Made by a program: the position numbers and the translations under genes
Part shown: one piece after another, positions 17,231-24,807 of the stretch
Layout of the letters: the number at the start of each line of letters is the position of its first letter
How positions within the stretch are numbered: position 1 is the first letter of the stretch
Notes under the pieces: model-generated
Database searches by the model: none
Told to the model about the DNA's origin: nothing
What the model saw: only the letters and a program-made list of their open reading frames with translations
Assembly: GCA_003584705.1 (NCBI GenBank)
Contig: AP018536.1
Span: 3,658,001 to 3,722,000, forward strand
Direction of reading: 5' to 3'
DNA from: Lachnospiraceae bacterium GAM79
GTDB taxonomy: Bacteria; Bacillota; Clostridia; Lachnospirales; Lachnospiraceae
DNA: 64,000 nucleotides

Positions 17231-17671
17231 ATGAAAAAGGAACTGCGTATTCTGGTTATTTTAATTGCTGTGTTATTGGTAGGAACAGTAGGTTACTATT
17301 TCATGCCAAAGAAATTCGGTAAGAATGTAAATCCTTCTGAGGTAGACCATATAAATGTGTTCGATGGAAATACAGGAACTGGTTTTACTATCACCGATTC
17401 AGAAGATATCGAATATATAGTGGCGAATATTCAAGGTATTTCAATGAAAAGAGATGGCATTTCACTTGGAAGAACAGGATACAGTTTTAAAATTAGTTAT
17501 ATAAACAGCAACGATAAAGATATCATACCTGTATTTATTCTCAATAGTGATAATACAATTTGTAAAGATCCATTTTTCTATAGATGTGATGGTGGATTAT
17601 GCTTTGATTACTTAAAAGCATGTGAAGAGAAATATAAAACTAATGCAACAGAATCTATAGAAGAAAAATAA
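17231..17671 (+). CDS. Membrane-anchored small protein of unknown function
   Basis: 146 aa. The N-terminus MKKELR is followed by a hydrophobic helix of about 17 residues (ILVILIAVLLVGTVGYYF), so it is either anchored with the rest outside or exported. The remainder is a polar domain with no family I recognise; two Cys lie close together in YRCDGGLCFDY. GGAGG lies ten bases before the ATG. Codon use is AT-rich, like the rest of the island. It could be an immunity or accessory protein, but nothing in the sequence proves this. Confidence 0.7.
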   Translation: MKKELRILVILIAVLLVGTVGYYFMPKKFGKNVNPSEVDHINVFDGNTGTGFTITDSEDIEYIVANIQGISMKRDGISLGRTGYSFKISYINSNDKDIIPVFILNSDNTICKDPFFYRCDGGLCFDYLKACEEKYKTNATESIEEK

Positions 17672-17701
17672 CTTATTGCTGATAAATGTTTTGATGGGGC
17701 G

Positions 17702-17812
17702 ATGGTTTTTACATTGATAATAATGGTAATTATTTTATTGGTTTTGATACCTGTAGGAATTGTTGTAGATAAAAAGATTGAAGCTTATTTTGAAAATAAG
17801 AGAGAACCTTAA
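17702..17812 (+). CDS. Tiny single-span membrane peptide
   Basis: 36-aa open frame, MVFTLIIMVIILLVLIP followed by a charged tail ending NKREP. One membrane helix fills the first half. No good ribosome site is seen (only GATGGGGC), so translation is uncertain. It stands 30 nt after the 146-aa gene and 25 nt before the next small gene, all in the same direction. Confidence 0.4.
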   Translation: MVFTLIIMVIILLVLIPVGIVVDKKIEAYFENKREP

Positions 17813-17837
17813 ATTCTTATTTATGGAGGTATATATT

Positions 17838-17999
17838 ATGAGAGTAATCATTTCAATCATTCTTATGGTAATTGCAGCGTTGGTCGGTTTTTTCTTTGGT
17901 GCTGGAATGAACGAAGCAATGGGTGGAGCAATACTACTTTCAATGATTACAGGTTTTGCTTGCACTATTAATGCTATTGAAAAGAACAAGAAGGACTGA
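17838..17999 (+). CDS. Small two-helix membrane protein
   Basis: 53 aa with two hydrophobic stretches separated by a short loop (VIISIILMVIAALVGFFFG and GGAILLSMITGFACTI) and a basic tail NKKD. GGAGG is eight bases upstream of the ATG at 17838. Its stop codon is followed at once by the repeat at 18001 that recurs behind two other unrelated genes of this island. Family not recognised. Confidence 0.6.
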   Translation: MRVIISIILMVIAALVGFFFGAGMNEAMGGAILLSMITGFACTINAIEKNKKD

Positions 18000-18000
18000 C

Positions 18001-18060
18001 AACTTCAAGTTTGGAGAATTGAGAAAATCGGGATTTGTAGAATTAGTAAATCTCGATTTT
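18001..18060. repeat. Cassette-type 3' repeat, copy A, with hairpin
   Basis: It begins one base after the stop codon of the 53-aa gene. The core AGTTTGGAGAATTGAG and the following AAAATCGG.ATTT are shared with copies at 19921 and 22056. Here an opposite arm is also present: AAAATCGGGATTT (18024-18036) pairs with AAATCTCGATTTT (18048-18060) with one G-T pair. The structure recalls the folded attC sites of integron cassettes, but no integron integrase is in the window. Confidence 0.6.
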
Positions 18061-18118
18061 GGGAAATACAAGAATGTGTCTCATTATGGTTTTAATGCGG
18101 TTTGTAAGGAGAAACAAT

Positions 18119-18436
18119 ATGATTGGGTTTGTTATATGGTCACTTTTGGGAGTGTTTATAATTGGATTAGGAATAAAAGATATGTTTTCTAAGAATCCCG
18201 TTGGATTCTGGGCTAATACCGAAACAATAAAAGTAAAAGATGTTAAAGGTTACAATCGTGCGAGCGGACTATTGTTTATAATCTATGGAATCATTTTTGT
18301 TATATTAGGAATTCCGCTGTTAGATGGTCAAAATACACCATACTTTCTGTTGTCGGTTATTGGTGTGATGGTGGAAACAATTGTAATTATGGCTGTTTAT
18401 AGTTTAGTTATCGTTAAAAAGTATGAAGAGAAGTAA
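18119..18436 (+). CDS. Small membrane protein of unknown function
   Basis: 105 aa with three predicted membrane helices: IGFVIWSLLGVFIIGLGI near the start, then LLFIIYGIIFVILGIPLL, then YFLLSVIGVMVETIVIM. A polar loop contains KNPVGFWANTE. The general layout resembles small uncharacterised clostridial membrane proteins, but I cannot name a family with confidence. The start at 18119 is set by AAGGAG seven bases upstream; an in-frame ATG 60 nt earlier lies in the repeat region and lacks a ribosome site. Confidence 0.65.
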   Translation: MIGFVIWSLLGVFIIGLGIKDMFSKNPVGFWANTETIKVKDVKGYNRASGLLFIIYGIIFVILGIPLLDGQNTPYFLLSVIGVMVETIVIMAVYSLVIVKKYEEK

Positions 18437-18464
18437 ATAACTTTGAAGTTGCAAGGAGGAAATT

Positions 18465-19490
18465 ATGAAATTTATGCAAACAGAGAAAAAACAGCTATTG
18501 ATTTATGTGATTATAGCATACGGAATCACATATGTAATGGGACTTCTGATGTGGTATGGCTATGGAAAAGGTCTTGATCTCAGCGCTTTTCCAAATGCGC
18601 AGATGCTGTATCCAGCAGCAGGTGTGATGATGGCTTATTTAATTACCAAAAAAGGAGATAAAAATCTTCCAACGGCTTTTTTCATATTCTTTGTAGCTCT
18701 CACGGCGGTGCTGGTTGTCTGCACGGCGGCTTCTGTTCTGGCTCCCCAAAATAGAGATCTGATGAGCATGCCATATTCTCAGTGGGCAACGATCATGGAG
18801 TACGTTATAATAGGTGGCAGCGTTATTTTCTGGATTCTTCTTCTGCAATCCGGTAAAGAAAAGCGCAGATCCTATGGACTGAACAGCGAACATTGGAATA
18901 TATCTATTCGTATGATCCTGTTGTTTATTGGATTATATCTTCTCAGATTTGTGATTGCCTGTGCTCTGAGCGGCCAGCTTTCTGAATTTGGCAAAATAAT
19001 GGCAAATCCTACTACCTGGATCATTTTTTTTACTGTTTTGGTAAACTTTTTCCTGTCAGTAGTGGCATTCTTTGGAGAAGAATACGGATGGAGATATTAT
19101 CTTCAGCCTCTTCTTCAGAAAAAATTTGGACTAAAAGGCGGCGTAATCCTTTTGGGCTGTGTGTGGGCTGTATGGCATCTGCCAATAGACTTCTTCTATT
19201 ACACTACGCCGGATATGGGGCTGACGGCTCTGGCAAGCCAGTTTGTTACCTGTATTTCACTGGGGATTTTTATGGCATATACTTATATGAAAACCCAGAA
19301 TATCTGGGTTCCGATAATTATTCATTTTCTGAATAATAATATGGTGGTAGTTTTTTCAGGAACGTACTCTGCGGATGTACTTCAGAATCAGCAAATCCAC
19401 TGGGGAGCTATTCCTGTGGCACTGGTAATGAATCTGCTGATCTATGGATGGGTGATCTTTCTGAAGCCATTTAAGGAGAAAAAAGCATAA
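18465..19490 (+). CDS. CPBP-family intramembrane glutamic endopeptidase
   Basis: 341-aa multi-pass membrane protein of the CAAX-protease and bacteriocin-processing family (Abi/Rce1 type). The catalytic motifs are all present: FFGEEYGWRYYL (EExxxR), then VWAVWHLPIDFFY (FxxxH type) and the third motif IIHFLNNN (HxxxN). Such enzymes in Firmicutes often process bacteriocins or give self-immunity; the specific job here is unknown. The start at 18465 follows a very strong site, GCAAGGAGGAAATT. It belongs to the AT-rich island and lies 28 nt after the previous gene. Confidence 0.88.
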   Translation: MKFMQTEKKQLLIYVIIAYGITYVMGLLMWYGYGKGLDLSAFPNAQMLYPAAGVMMAYLITKKGDKNLPTAFFIFFVALTAVLVVCTAASVLAPQNRDLMSMPYSQWATIMEYVIIGGSVIFWILLLQSGKEKRRSYGLNSEHWNISIRMILLFIGLYLLRFVIACALSGQLSEFGKIMANPTTWIIFFTVLVNFFLSVVAFFGEEYGWRYYLQPLLQKKFGLKGGVILLGCVWAVWHLPIDFFYYTTPDMGLTALASQFVTCISLGIFMAYTYMKTQNIWVPIIIHFLNNNMVVVFSGTYSADVLQNQQIHWGAIPVALVMNLLIYGWVIFLKPFKEKKA

Positions 19491-19496
19491 TATTGA

Positions 19497-19610
19497 ATTC
19501 ATTCAAATTATTTAGAACAATTTGCAGGAGTACCTGCATTTTTAGGAATAGTTATTTTAATTTCATGTATTGCAGATTGGATGATATTTGCAAAAATTGA
19601 AGTGGCATAA
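19497..19610 (+). pseudogene. Fragment of a membrane-protein gene
   Basis: A 37-codon open stretch without a start codon, ending LEQFAGVPAFLGIVILISC and then IADWMIFAKIEVA before TAA. It has the look of the C-terminal membrane helix of a larger protein. The parent family is not recognised. Probably debris between cassettes. Confidence 0.3.
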
Positions 19611-19630
19611 CTTATAATAGGTTAATCATA

Positions 19631-19786
19631 ATTGTAATCAAAAATCAATGTCCATTCTGTGGCAAATCATTAAGGGTTGTACCTATAAATAGTGAAGAAT
19701 ATTGTCCACACTGTGGTTGTAAAATAGAACAGGAGCATAAGAAAATTCAAGTTTGTAATGGAGGTATTTGCTATGAAAGGAATTAA
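19631..19786 (+). pseudogene. Zinc-ribbon fragment lacking a usual start codon
   Basis: The frame reads NQCPFCGKSLRVVPINS and then EEYCPHCGCKIEQEHKK up to a stop at 19786. Two CxxC pairs form a complete zinc ribbon, as in the zinc_ribbon_2 proteins of Firmicutes. No ATG, GTG or TTG was found at the front, so it may be a truncated gene or use a rare start. Its end overlaps the start of the next small gene, which suggests former translational coupling. Confidence 0.4.
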
Positions 19787-19919
19787 GATTGAGTTATTGG
19801 GGATTGCAACAATACTTTTAGGAATTGCTGTGACAACAAATAATTTCTTTGGATATGTCCTAGGTTTTCTTGGATTTGGCGTCGCTGTAGCTGGCTGTTT
19901 TCTAAAAGATAAGCACTAA
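19773..19919 (+). CDS. Small two-helix membrane protein
   Basis: 48 aa, MKGIKIELLGIATILLGIAV, a short NNFFGY loop and a second helix LGFLGFGVAVAGCFL, with the tail KDKH. GGAGG lies at a normal distance from the ATG at 19773. The layout resembles the 53-aa protein at 17838. Its stop is followed by the shared repeat at 19921. Function unknown. Confidence 0.6.
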   Translation: MKGIKIELLGIATILLGIAVTTNNFFGYVLGFLGFGVAVAGCFLKDKH

Positions 19920-19920
19920 T

Positions 19921-19957
19921 AACTTTCAGTTTGGAGAATCGAAAAAAACGGAATTTA
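19921..19957. repeat. Cassette-type 3' repeat, copy C
   Basis: It starts one base after the stop of the 48-aa gene. It shares AGTTTGGAGAAT and the CGGAATTT block with the copies at 18001 and 22056. The opposite hairpin arm seen in copy A is not evident; instead the MarR promoter begins 22 bp later. Confidence 0.6.
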
Positions 19958-19978
19958 CCTATTAGGACATATAAACTG

Positions 19979-20030
19979 TTGACAATAAAGCTCCTATATA
20001 GTATGTTTTTGATAAACTACTATATAGGAG
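19979..20030 (+). promoter_or_regulatory. Promoter and 13-bp inverted-repeat operator of the MarR cassette
   Basis: TTGACA (19979-19984) and TATGTT (20002-20007) stand 17 bp apart. A perfect inverted repeat, CTCCTATATAGTA (19991-20003) and TACTATATAGGAG (20018-20030), covers the spacer and reaches into the ribosome site AGGAG before the ATG at 20038. Binding of the MarR protein here would block both RNA polymerase and, in the RNA, the ribosome site. Autoregulation is inferred. Confidence 0.75.
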
Positions 20031-20037
20031 ATTTTGT

Positions 20038-20475
20038 ATGGAAATGAATGGAGGATTTCTTGTCACCAAAATAAAACAGCTTGGAGACCGGATTTTCGAG
20101 AAGATTCTCAGTGAAAAGAATATTGATGCGTTTAATGGAGCCCAGGGACGTATTCTTTATGTGCTGTGGCAGGAGGATGGTATCTCAATCAGGTCACTCT
20201 CGACTAAATGCGGATTAGCGATAACATCTCTTACTACAATGCTGGAAAGAATGGAAAATCAAGGGCTGATAAGCCGTGTTCAGTCTGAAACGGACAAAAG
20301 GAAAACACTCCTGTTTCTGACTGAGAAAGCACATGCCTTAAAGGGCGAGTACGATTCTGTATCTGATGAGATGGGCAGTATTTACTACAAAGGTTTTTCA
20401 GAGGAAGAAATTACCCGGTTTGAGGAATGTCTCGACCGCATCAGAAAGAATCTTGAGGAGTGGCAGAAGTCATGA
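20038..20475 (+). CDS. MarR-family regulator of the radical SAM pair
   Basis: 145-aa winged-helix regulator. The recognition region reads LSTKCGLAITSLTTMLERME and the wing region QSETDKRKTLLFLT. MarR proteins act as dimers that leave DNA on ligand binding or oxidation. Its TGA stop overlaps the next ATG (ATGA), so it is translated together with the radical SAM genes. The perfect inverted repeat in front of it is the obvious operator. NCBI family naming includes a MarR regulator tied to radical SAM mobile pair genes, which fits this three-gene unit. Confidence 0.85.
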   Translation: MEMNGGFLVTKIKQLGDRIFEKILSEKNIDAFNGAQGRILYVLWQEDGISIRSLSTKCGLAITSLTTMLERMENQGLISRVQSETDKRKTLLFLTEKAHALKGEYDSVSDEMGSIYYKGFSEEEITRFEECLDRIRKNLEEWQKS

Positions 20476-21161
20476 GTATTTGTATCAAAGATCAGATTCA
20501 GAACATGAATATTGTCATTGGCTGCACAGTGGGGTGTACATATTGCTATGCCCGCAACAACGTGAAACGCTGGCATATGATTGATGACTTCGCTAACCCT
20601 GAATTCTTTCCGGGTAAGCTCAAGATGATGGAAAAGAAACGTCCGCAGAACTTTCTTCTTACCGGGATGAGCGATCTCTCCGGATGGAAGCCGGAATGGA
20701 GAGACGAGGTACTTGCAAAGATCCGTGAAAATCCGCAGCATCAGTTCCTGTTCCTTACCAAGCGACCTGATTTGCTGGATTTTGATACCGATCTGGAAAA
20801 CGCATGGTTTGGCGTTACGGTGACGAGGAAAGCAGAACTGTGGCGTATCGATGCCCTTCGGAAAAACGTCAGAGCAAAACATTACCATGTTACCTTTGAG
20901 CCGTTATTCGATGATCCCGGCACAGTTGACCTTTCCGGAATCAATTGGATCGTTGTCGGCACCATGACCGGAGCTCAGAGCAGGAAGATTCATACGGAGC
21001 CGGAATGGGCATGGTCTCTGGCGGACCAGGCACATAAGCTCGGCATTCCGGTGTTTATGAAGGAAGACCTTGTCCCTATCATAGGGGATGAAAATATGAT
21101 TCAGGAAATGCCGGAAGAATTTAATAAAGTGTTAGAGGTACAGAAATCATGGAAGAAGTAA
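20472..21161 (+). CDS. Radical SAM mobile pair protein A (DUF5131-like)
   Basis: 229 aa. The [4Fe-4S]/SAM motif CTVGCTYCYARN (CxxxCxxC) is at residues 20-27. The rest resembles DUF5131 (phage Gp37/Gp68-like) proteins: FLLTGMSDLSGW, QFLFLTKRPDLL, WFGVTVTRK and IVVGTMTGAQSR. A partial TIM barrel is expected. The reaction is unknown. The start at 20472 is set by the ATGA overlap with the MarR stop, and the 3' end overlaps the partner gene by 13 nt. Base composition of this cassette is richer in GC than the small genes around it, a sign of separate origin. Confidence 0.85.
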   Translation: MSICIKDQIQNMNIVIGCTVGCTYCYARNNVKRWHMIDDFANPEFFPGKLKMMEKKRPQNFLLTGMSDLSGWKPEWRDEVLAKIRENPQHQFLFLTKRPDLLDFDTDLENAWFGVTVTRKAELWRIDALRKNVRAKHYHVTFEPLFDDPGTVDLSGINWIVVGTMTGAQSRKIHTEPEWAWSLADQAHKLGIPVFMKEDLVPIIGDENMIQEMPEEFNKVLEVQKSWKK

Positions 21162-22057
21162 TAAATGGAATCCTCATTCGTGAGGTGGAAACAAAGAACA
21201 TCATGACTAAGTCTAGTCTGCCGGTAGGCGGTTACTCGGTCAATCCCTATGTGGGCTGTACACATGCCTGCAAGTATTGCTATGCTTCTTTTATGAAGCG
21301 CTTTACCGGGCACAAGGAGGAATGGGGCACTTTCCTTGATGTGAAGCATTGGCCGGAAATTAAAAATCCGAAGAAATATGCCGGACAGCGGGTGGTCATC
21401 GGTTCTGTGACAGATGGCTACAATCCACAGGAGGAGCAATTCGGGAATAGCAGAAAACTTCTGGAGCAGCTGATCGGCAGTGACGCAGATATTCTGATCT
21501 GCACAAAGTCTGATCTTGTGGTACGGGATATTGATCTGCTGAAAAAGCATGGACGAGTGACCGTTTCATGGTCGATCAACACACTGGATGAAAATTTCAA
21601 GAACGATATGGACTCTGCTTCAAGCATTGAGCGTCGTATCGCTGCTATGAAGCAGGTATATGAAGCAGGGATCCGTACAGTCTGTTTCGTATCCCCGGTA
21701 TTTCCCGGTATCACGGACTTTGAAGCGATCTTTGAGCGGGTAAAGGATCAGTGCGATCTGTTCTGGCTCGAAAATCTCAATCTTCGAGGCGGTTTCAAAA
21801 AGACAATTATGGATTATATCGCCGGACAATATCCTGATCTTGTACCACTTTACGACGAGATCTATAACAAGCATAACCGCAGCTACTTTGAAGCACTTGA
21901 AGTAAAAGCTGAGAAAATGGCTAAGAAGTATGATTGTGCCTTTGTGGATAATGAAATGCCTTATGGCAGAGTCCCGCAGGGGCATCCGGTGATTGTAGAT
22001 TATTTCTATCATGAGGAAATCCGTGGGACAGAGAATACCGGAAAAAGAAATCGCTAA
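21149..22057 (+). CDS. Radical SAM mobile pair protein B (spore photolyase-like)
   Basis: 302-aa radical SAM enzyme. CTHACKYCYASF (CxxxCxxC) binds the Fe-S cluster, and NPYVGC just before it is typical of the SplB-like/Rv2578c-type group. VVIGSVTDGYNPQEE and TVSWSINTLDE are further family blocks. It is always found with protein A in the named mobile pair, and the substrate is unknown. The gene overlaps its partner by 13 nt. The stop codon is part of the repeat copy D at 22056, suggesting that the MarR-A-B unit moved as one cassette. Confidence 0.85.
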   Translation: MEEVINGILIREVETKNIMTKSSLPVGGYSVNPYVGCTHACKYCYASFMKRFTGHKEEWGTFLDVKHWPEIKNPKKYAGQRVVIGSVTDGYNPQEEQFGNSRKLLEQLIGSDADILICTKSDLVVRDIDLLKKHGRVTVSWSINTLDENFKNDMDSASSIERRIAAMKQVYEAGIRTVCFVSPVFPGITDFEAIFERVKDQCDLFWLENLNLRGGFKKTIMDYIAGQYPDLVPLYDEIYNKHNRSYFEALEVKAEKMAKKYDCAFVDNEMPYGRVPQGHPVIVDYFYHEEIRGTENTGKRNR

Positions 22058-22093
22058 TTTCCAGTTTGGAGAATTGAGAAAATCGGAATTTGA
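22056..22093. repeat. Cassette-type 3' repeat, copy D
   Basis: It starts inside the stop codon of radical SAM gene B. AGTTTGGAGAATTGAGAAAA is identical to copy A over 20 bases, and the following TCGGAATTTG differs by one base. The sequence continues directly into the ribosome site (GACGAGG) of the next gene. Confidence 0.65.
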
Positions 22094-22107
22094 CGAGGTA
22101 AGTAATT

Positions 22108-22476
22108 ATGGATGTATGCAGTTTTATTAAGGCTGTGTTGGCTCAAGATGAGAACACAATCAGAAGTTTTTTTCACAAAGATGCGTATGTGAATTGGCAT
22201 TGTTCCAACGAACACTTTACGGTCGATGAGTTCATTATTGCAAACTGTGAATATCCAGGTGATTGGGATGGAACAGTTGAACGAGTTGAAGTGATAGGCG
22301 ATTTATTCATCACGGTAACAAAAGTTTATCCCCAAGATAGAAGTGTATATTTCCATGTGGTGTCATTCATAAGAACAGCAAATGATAAAATTACGTCAAT
22401 GGATGAATACTGGGCTGATGATGGAAATCCTCCACAATGGAGAATAGATAAGCACATAGGCACACCAATTATATAA
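22108..22476 (+). CDS. NTF2-like/SnoaL-type domain protein
   Basis: 122 aa with the alternating helix-strand pattern of the nuclear transport factor 2 superfamily: FIKAVLAQDENTIRSFF, then DAYVNWHCSNEHFTVDEFI, then strands FHVVSFIRTANDKITSMDEY. Enzymes and ligand-binding proteins both use this fold, so no reaction can be assigned. GAGG lies nine bases before the ATG. It sits downstream of repeat copy D and is followed by a terminator; just after its stop, ATTCAAGTTTG again resembles the start of the cassette repeat. Confidence 0.75.
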   Translation: MDVCSFIKAVLAQDENTIRSFFHKDAYVNWHCSNEHFTVDEFIIANCEYPGDWDGTVERVEVIGDLFITVTKVYPQDRSVYFHVVSFIRTANDKITSMDEYWADDGNPPQWRIDKHIGTPII

Positions 22477-22503
22477 ATTCAAGTTTGTCAATTACAGGTG
22501 ACA

Positions 22504-22546
22504 TTGAAAGAGACAGCCCATTCAAGGTGCTGGCTCTTTCAAAAAT
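22504..22546 (+). terminator. Intrinsic terminator ending the accessory island
   Basis: TTGAAAGAG pairs with CTCTTTCAA, extended inside by CAGC and GCTG, and is followed by AAAAATTT. It lies 27 nt after the NTF2-like gene. The AT-rich island ends near here. Confidence 0.7.
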
Positions 22547-22706
22547 TTCATTCTAATAAATTGCACGACAACTTATCAAAAAATAAGCTCCCCATCCGGT
22601 CTTTACTATCCTATCTTTCTTACTGTCTGTCCGCAAGTTTTATGGTTTTCATCAGTGTATTCTCCAGCACACCTGCCGGACAGTCATCGCTATCCGGCTT
22701 AACTTT

Positions 22707-23519
22707 TTACAGCAATGTATTCAGATCCACCAGGGTTCCGCCCGCGATCTCCACGCACTTGTCACTGTTTAACTGCAGCCATACGCTGCAGGCATTGGGG
22801 TTATATACCTTTTCGTAATCCGCAGAGAACTGTAAACGTTTCGCTGCATCCATATAATCAATGATCTCGATGTTGGTGGCGTACCAGATGTCGTCTCTGC
22901 CGCCCATGTATTTACAGAAGTTCTCGATCACATCCCAGTTGTCATTATTATCGAACTCGTAGCTGTGCCCCCAGACATACATCAGCTTCAGGTACTGGCT
23001 CTTCTTGAAATCAGCGAAAAATTCCGCGTACTCCATCAGCTTCGGATCATTATGATGGCAGGTAGCATGCCACTCCAACGGATCCTTTGGCAGTGCAAAA
23101 TCCGGAACCGTCTCTACCACTCTGGCATAAGCCACGCCCAACTGACGATACAGCTGCTTAATCTCCTCGCTGTAAGAACCGTTGGGATACGCATGTCCCC
23201 TGACGATCTGTCCCGTCCATTTTTCCAGGCCTTTCCGATCCTCCAGCAGTTCCTGTGCCACTTCCACTAACGGACATCTCTCGATGGTGGGGTGGGTCAT
23301 GGTATGGGTTGCGATCTCATGTCCCGCATACAGCCCTTCCATTTCTTCAAAAGTCATCCGGGGTCTCTTCCCCACCTGCCCGTAATTCAGATTAAACGTC
23401 CCTTTGATACCATATTTATTGAAAATGTCGATCAGGCGTCTGTCCTGTACCTTACCGTCATCATAACTCATGGTCAGTGCTTTGGCTTTTCCGCCGGGGA
23501 AACAAGTATATACTTTCAT
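22707..23519 (-). CDS. Polysaccharide deacetylase family protein (NodB homology)
   Basis: 270 aa. TMSYDDGKVQDRR holds the catalytic Asp pair (S-[FY]-DD), and HTMTHPTIER the metal-binding His-xxx-His. RGHAYPNGSY is the next conserved block. Members remove N- or O-acetyl groups from peptidoglycan or polysaccharides. No signal peptide is visible, and the C-terminal 90 residues (KLMYVWGHSYEFDNND) resemble cytosolic members whose substrate is unknown. The start at 23519 has AAAAGG nine bases away; an ATG at 23528 is too close to it. Confidence 0.85.
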   Translation of the reverse strand: MKVYTCFPGGKAKALTMSYDDGKVQDRRLIDIFNKYGIKGTFNLNYGQVGKRPRMTFEEMEGLYAGHEIATHTMTHPTIERCPLVEVAQELLEDRKGLEKWTGQIVRGHAYPNGSYSEEIKQLYRQLGVAYARVVETVPDFALPKDPLEWHATCHHNDPKLMEYAEFFADFKKSQYLKLMYVWGHSYEFDNNDNWDVIENFCKYMGGRDDIWYATNIEIIDYMDAAKRLQFSADYEKVYNPNACSVWLQLNSDKCVEIAGGTLVDLNTLL

Positions 23520-23747
23520 CTTTTCCATCCTTTTCTACTGTAATTTCTTTTGTGGTTTTAAAAATATGATAATTTTCATCCCACATGTTTTCATCATATT
23601 ACGACTGGAACAATTTTGCAACTGATAAGAATCCGGCATTAACCCTCTTTATCGTGCAGAACTTTCCATTGCCTTCCTTTCATTCATCCTTTAATATAGT
23701 AAAATATACAACCAATAAACGAATTACAATGAGAAGGGAGCATATTT

Positions 23748-24776
23748 ATGAAAAAATTCAACTCCTTCCGTAATCGCCAGAACGGCTTTGAAGATTTAGG
23801 TTCCGGCACCGCGGAAGCAGCAAAAACGAAAAAAAGCTGGTGGAAAATCCCCGGCATCATTCTTGTGATTCTGGTAATCGCTATTTTTGCTTTTAATTCT
23901 ACTTACCAGATCCGTGAACAGGAGCAGGCGGTTCTGATCACTTTAGGCCAGGCCAAAGCGGTAACGGATCCCGGACTTCATTTTAAGATACCGTTCATCC
24001 AGCAGGTTCGTAAAGTAAATACCACCATTCAGGGATTTTCCCTGGGATATGATGTAGATTCCAATTCTTCGGAAACCGACGATTCTCTCATGATCACTTC
24101 CGACTATAATTTTGTCAACGTCGATTTCTTCGTAGAGTATCGTTTCAGTGACCCGGTAAAAGCTGTCTATGCATCCAAGGATCCCGTACTGATCCTGCGT
24201 AACATCAGCCAGAGCTGTATCCGTACCGTGATCGGCAGTTATCCGGTGGACGATGTCCTGACTACCGGAAAAAATGAGATTCAGGCCGCTATTAAAGAAA
24301 TGATTCTGGAGCGTCTGAGCGAACAGGATATCGGTATCCAACTGGTAAATATCACAATCCAGGATTCCGAGCCGCCTACCTCCGAAGTCATGGAAGCTTT
24401 CAAGGCCGTGGAAACCGCCAAGCAGGGAAAAGAAACTGCCCTGAACAATGCCAATAAGTACCGCAATGAACAGCTTCCTCTGGCGCAGGCACAGGCCGAC
24501 GGTATCATCAAAGACGCTGAGGCGCAAAAGGCCGAGCGCATCAATGAGGCTACTGCACAGGTTGCGCGTTTTAACGCTATGTACGAGGAATATATCAAGA
24601 ACCCGACCGTCACCAAACAGCGTATGTTCTACGAGACCATGGAAGAAGTACTGCCTGACCTTAAGGTTGTCATCGAAAGCCCCAACGGCAATACACAGAC
24701 CTTCTATCCTTTGGAATCCTTCACAGGTACCGCTTCCGCTTCTTCGGAGAGCAGCACCTCTGAAGCTGCACAATAA
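23748..24776 (+). CDS. hflK: FtsH modulator subunit HflK (SPFH/band 7)
   Basis: 342 aa. Short cytosolic N-terminus, one membrane helix (IPGIILVILVIAIFAFNST), then the SPFH domain starting YQIREQEQAVLITLG and a long charged coiled coil rich in Ala/Glu/Gln (LPLAQAQADGIIKDAEAQ). The Ser/Ala-rich tail is typical. HflK and HflC form a large cage round FtsH and control its access to membrane substrates. hflC follows after 31 nt. ftsH itself is also in this window, at 52361, but is not linked to it. Confidence 0.9.
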   Translation: MKKFNSFRNRQNGFEDLGSGTAEAAKTKKSWWKIPGIILVILVIAIFAFNSTYQIREQEQAVLITLGQAKAVTDPGLHFKIPFIQQVRKVNTTIQGFSLGYDVDSNSSETDDSLMITSDYNFVNVDFFVEYRFSDPVKAVYASKDPVLILRNISQSCIRTVIGSYPVDDVLTTGKNEIQAAIKEMILERLSEQDIGIQLVNITIQDSEPPTSEVMEAFKAVETAKQGKETALNNANKYRNEQLPLAQAQADGIIKDAEAQKAERINEATAQVARFNAMYEEYIKNPTVTKQRMFYETMEEVLPDLKVVIESPNGNTQTFYPLESFTGTASASSESSTSEAAQ

Positions 24777-24807
24777 CCATTGTCTACAGAAAGGCAGTTT
24801 TATAAAT

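Noticed and set aside
24448..24807. A long extension at the front of HflC
   Set aside because: It is hflK read in another frame; the HflC membrane helix begins after the Met at 24808.
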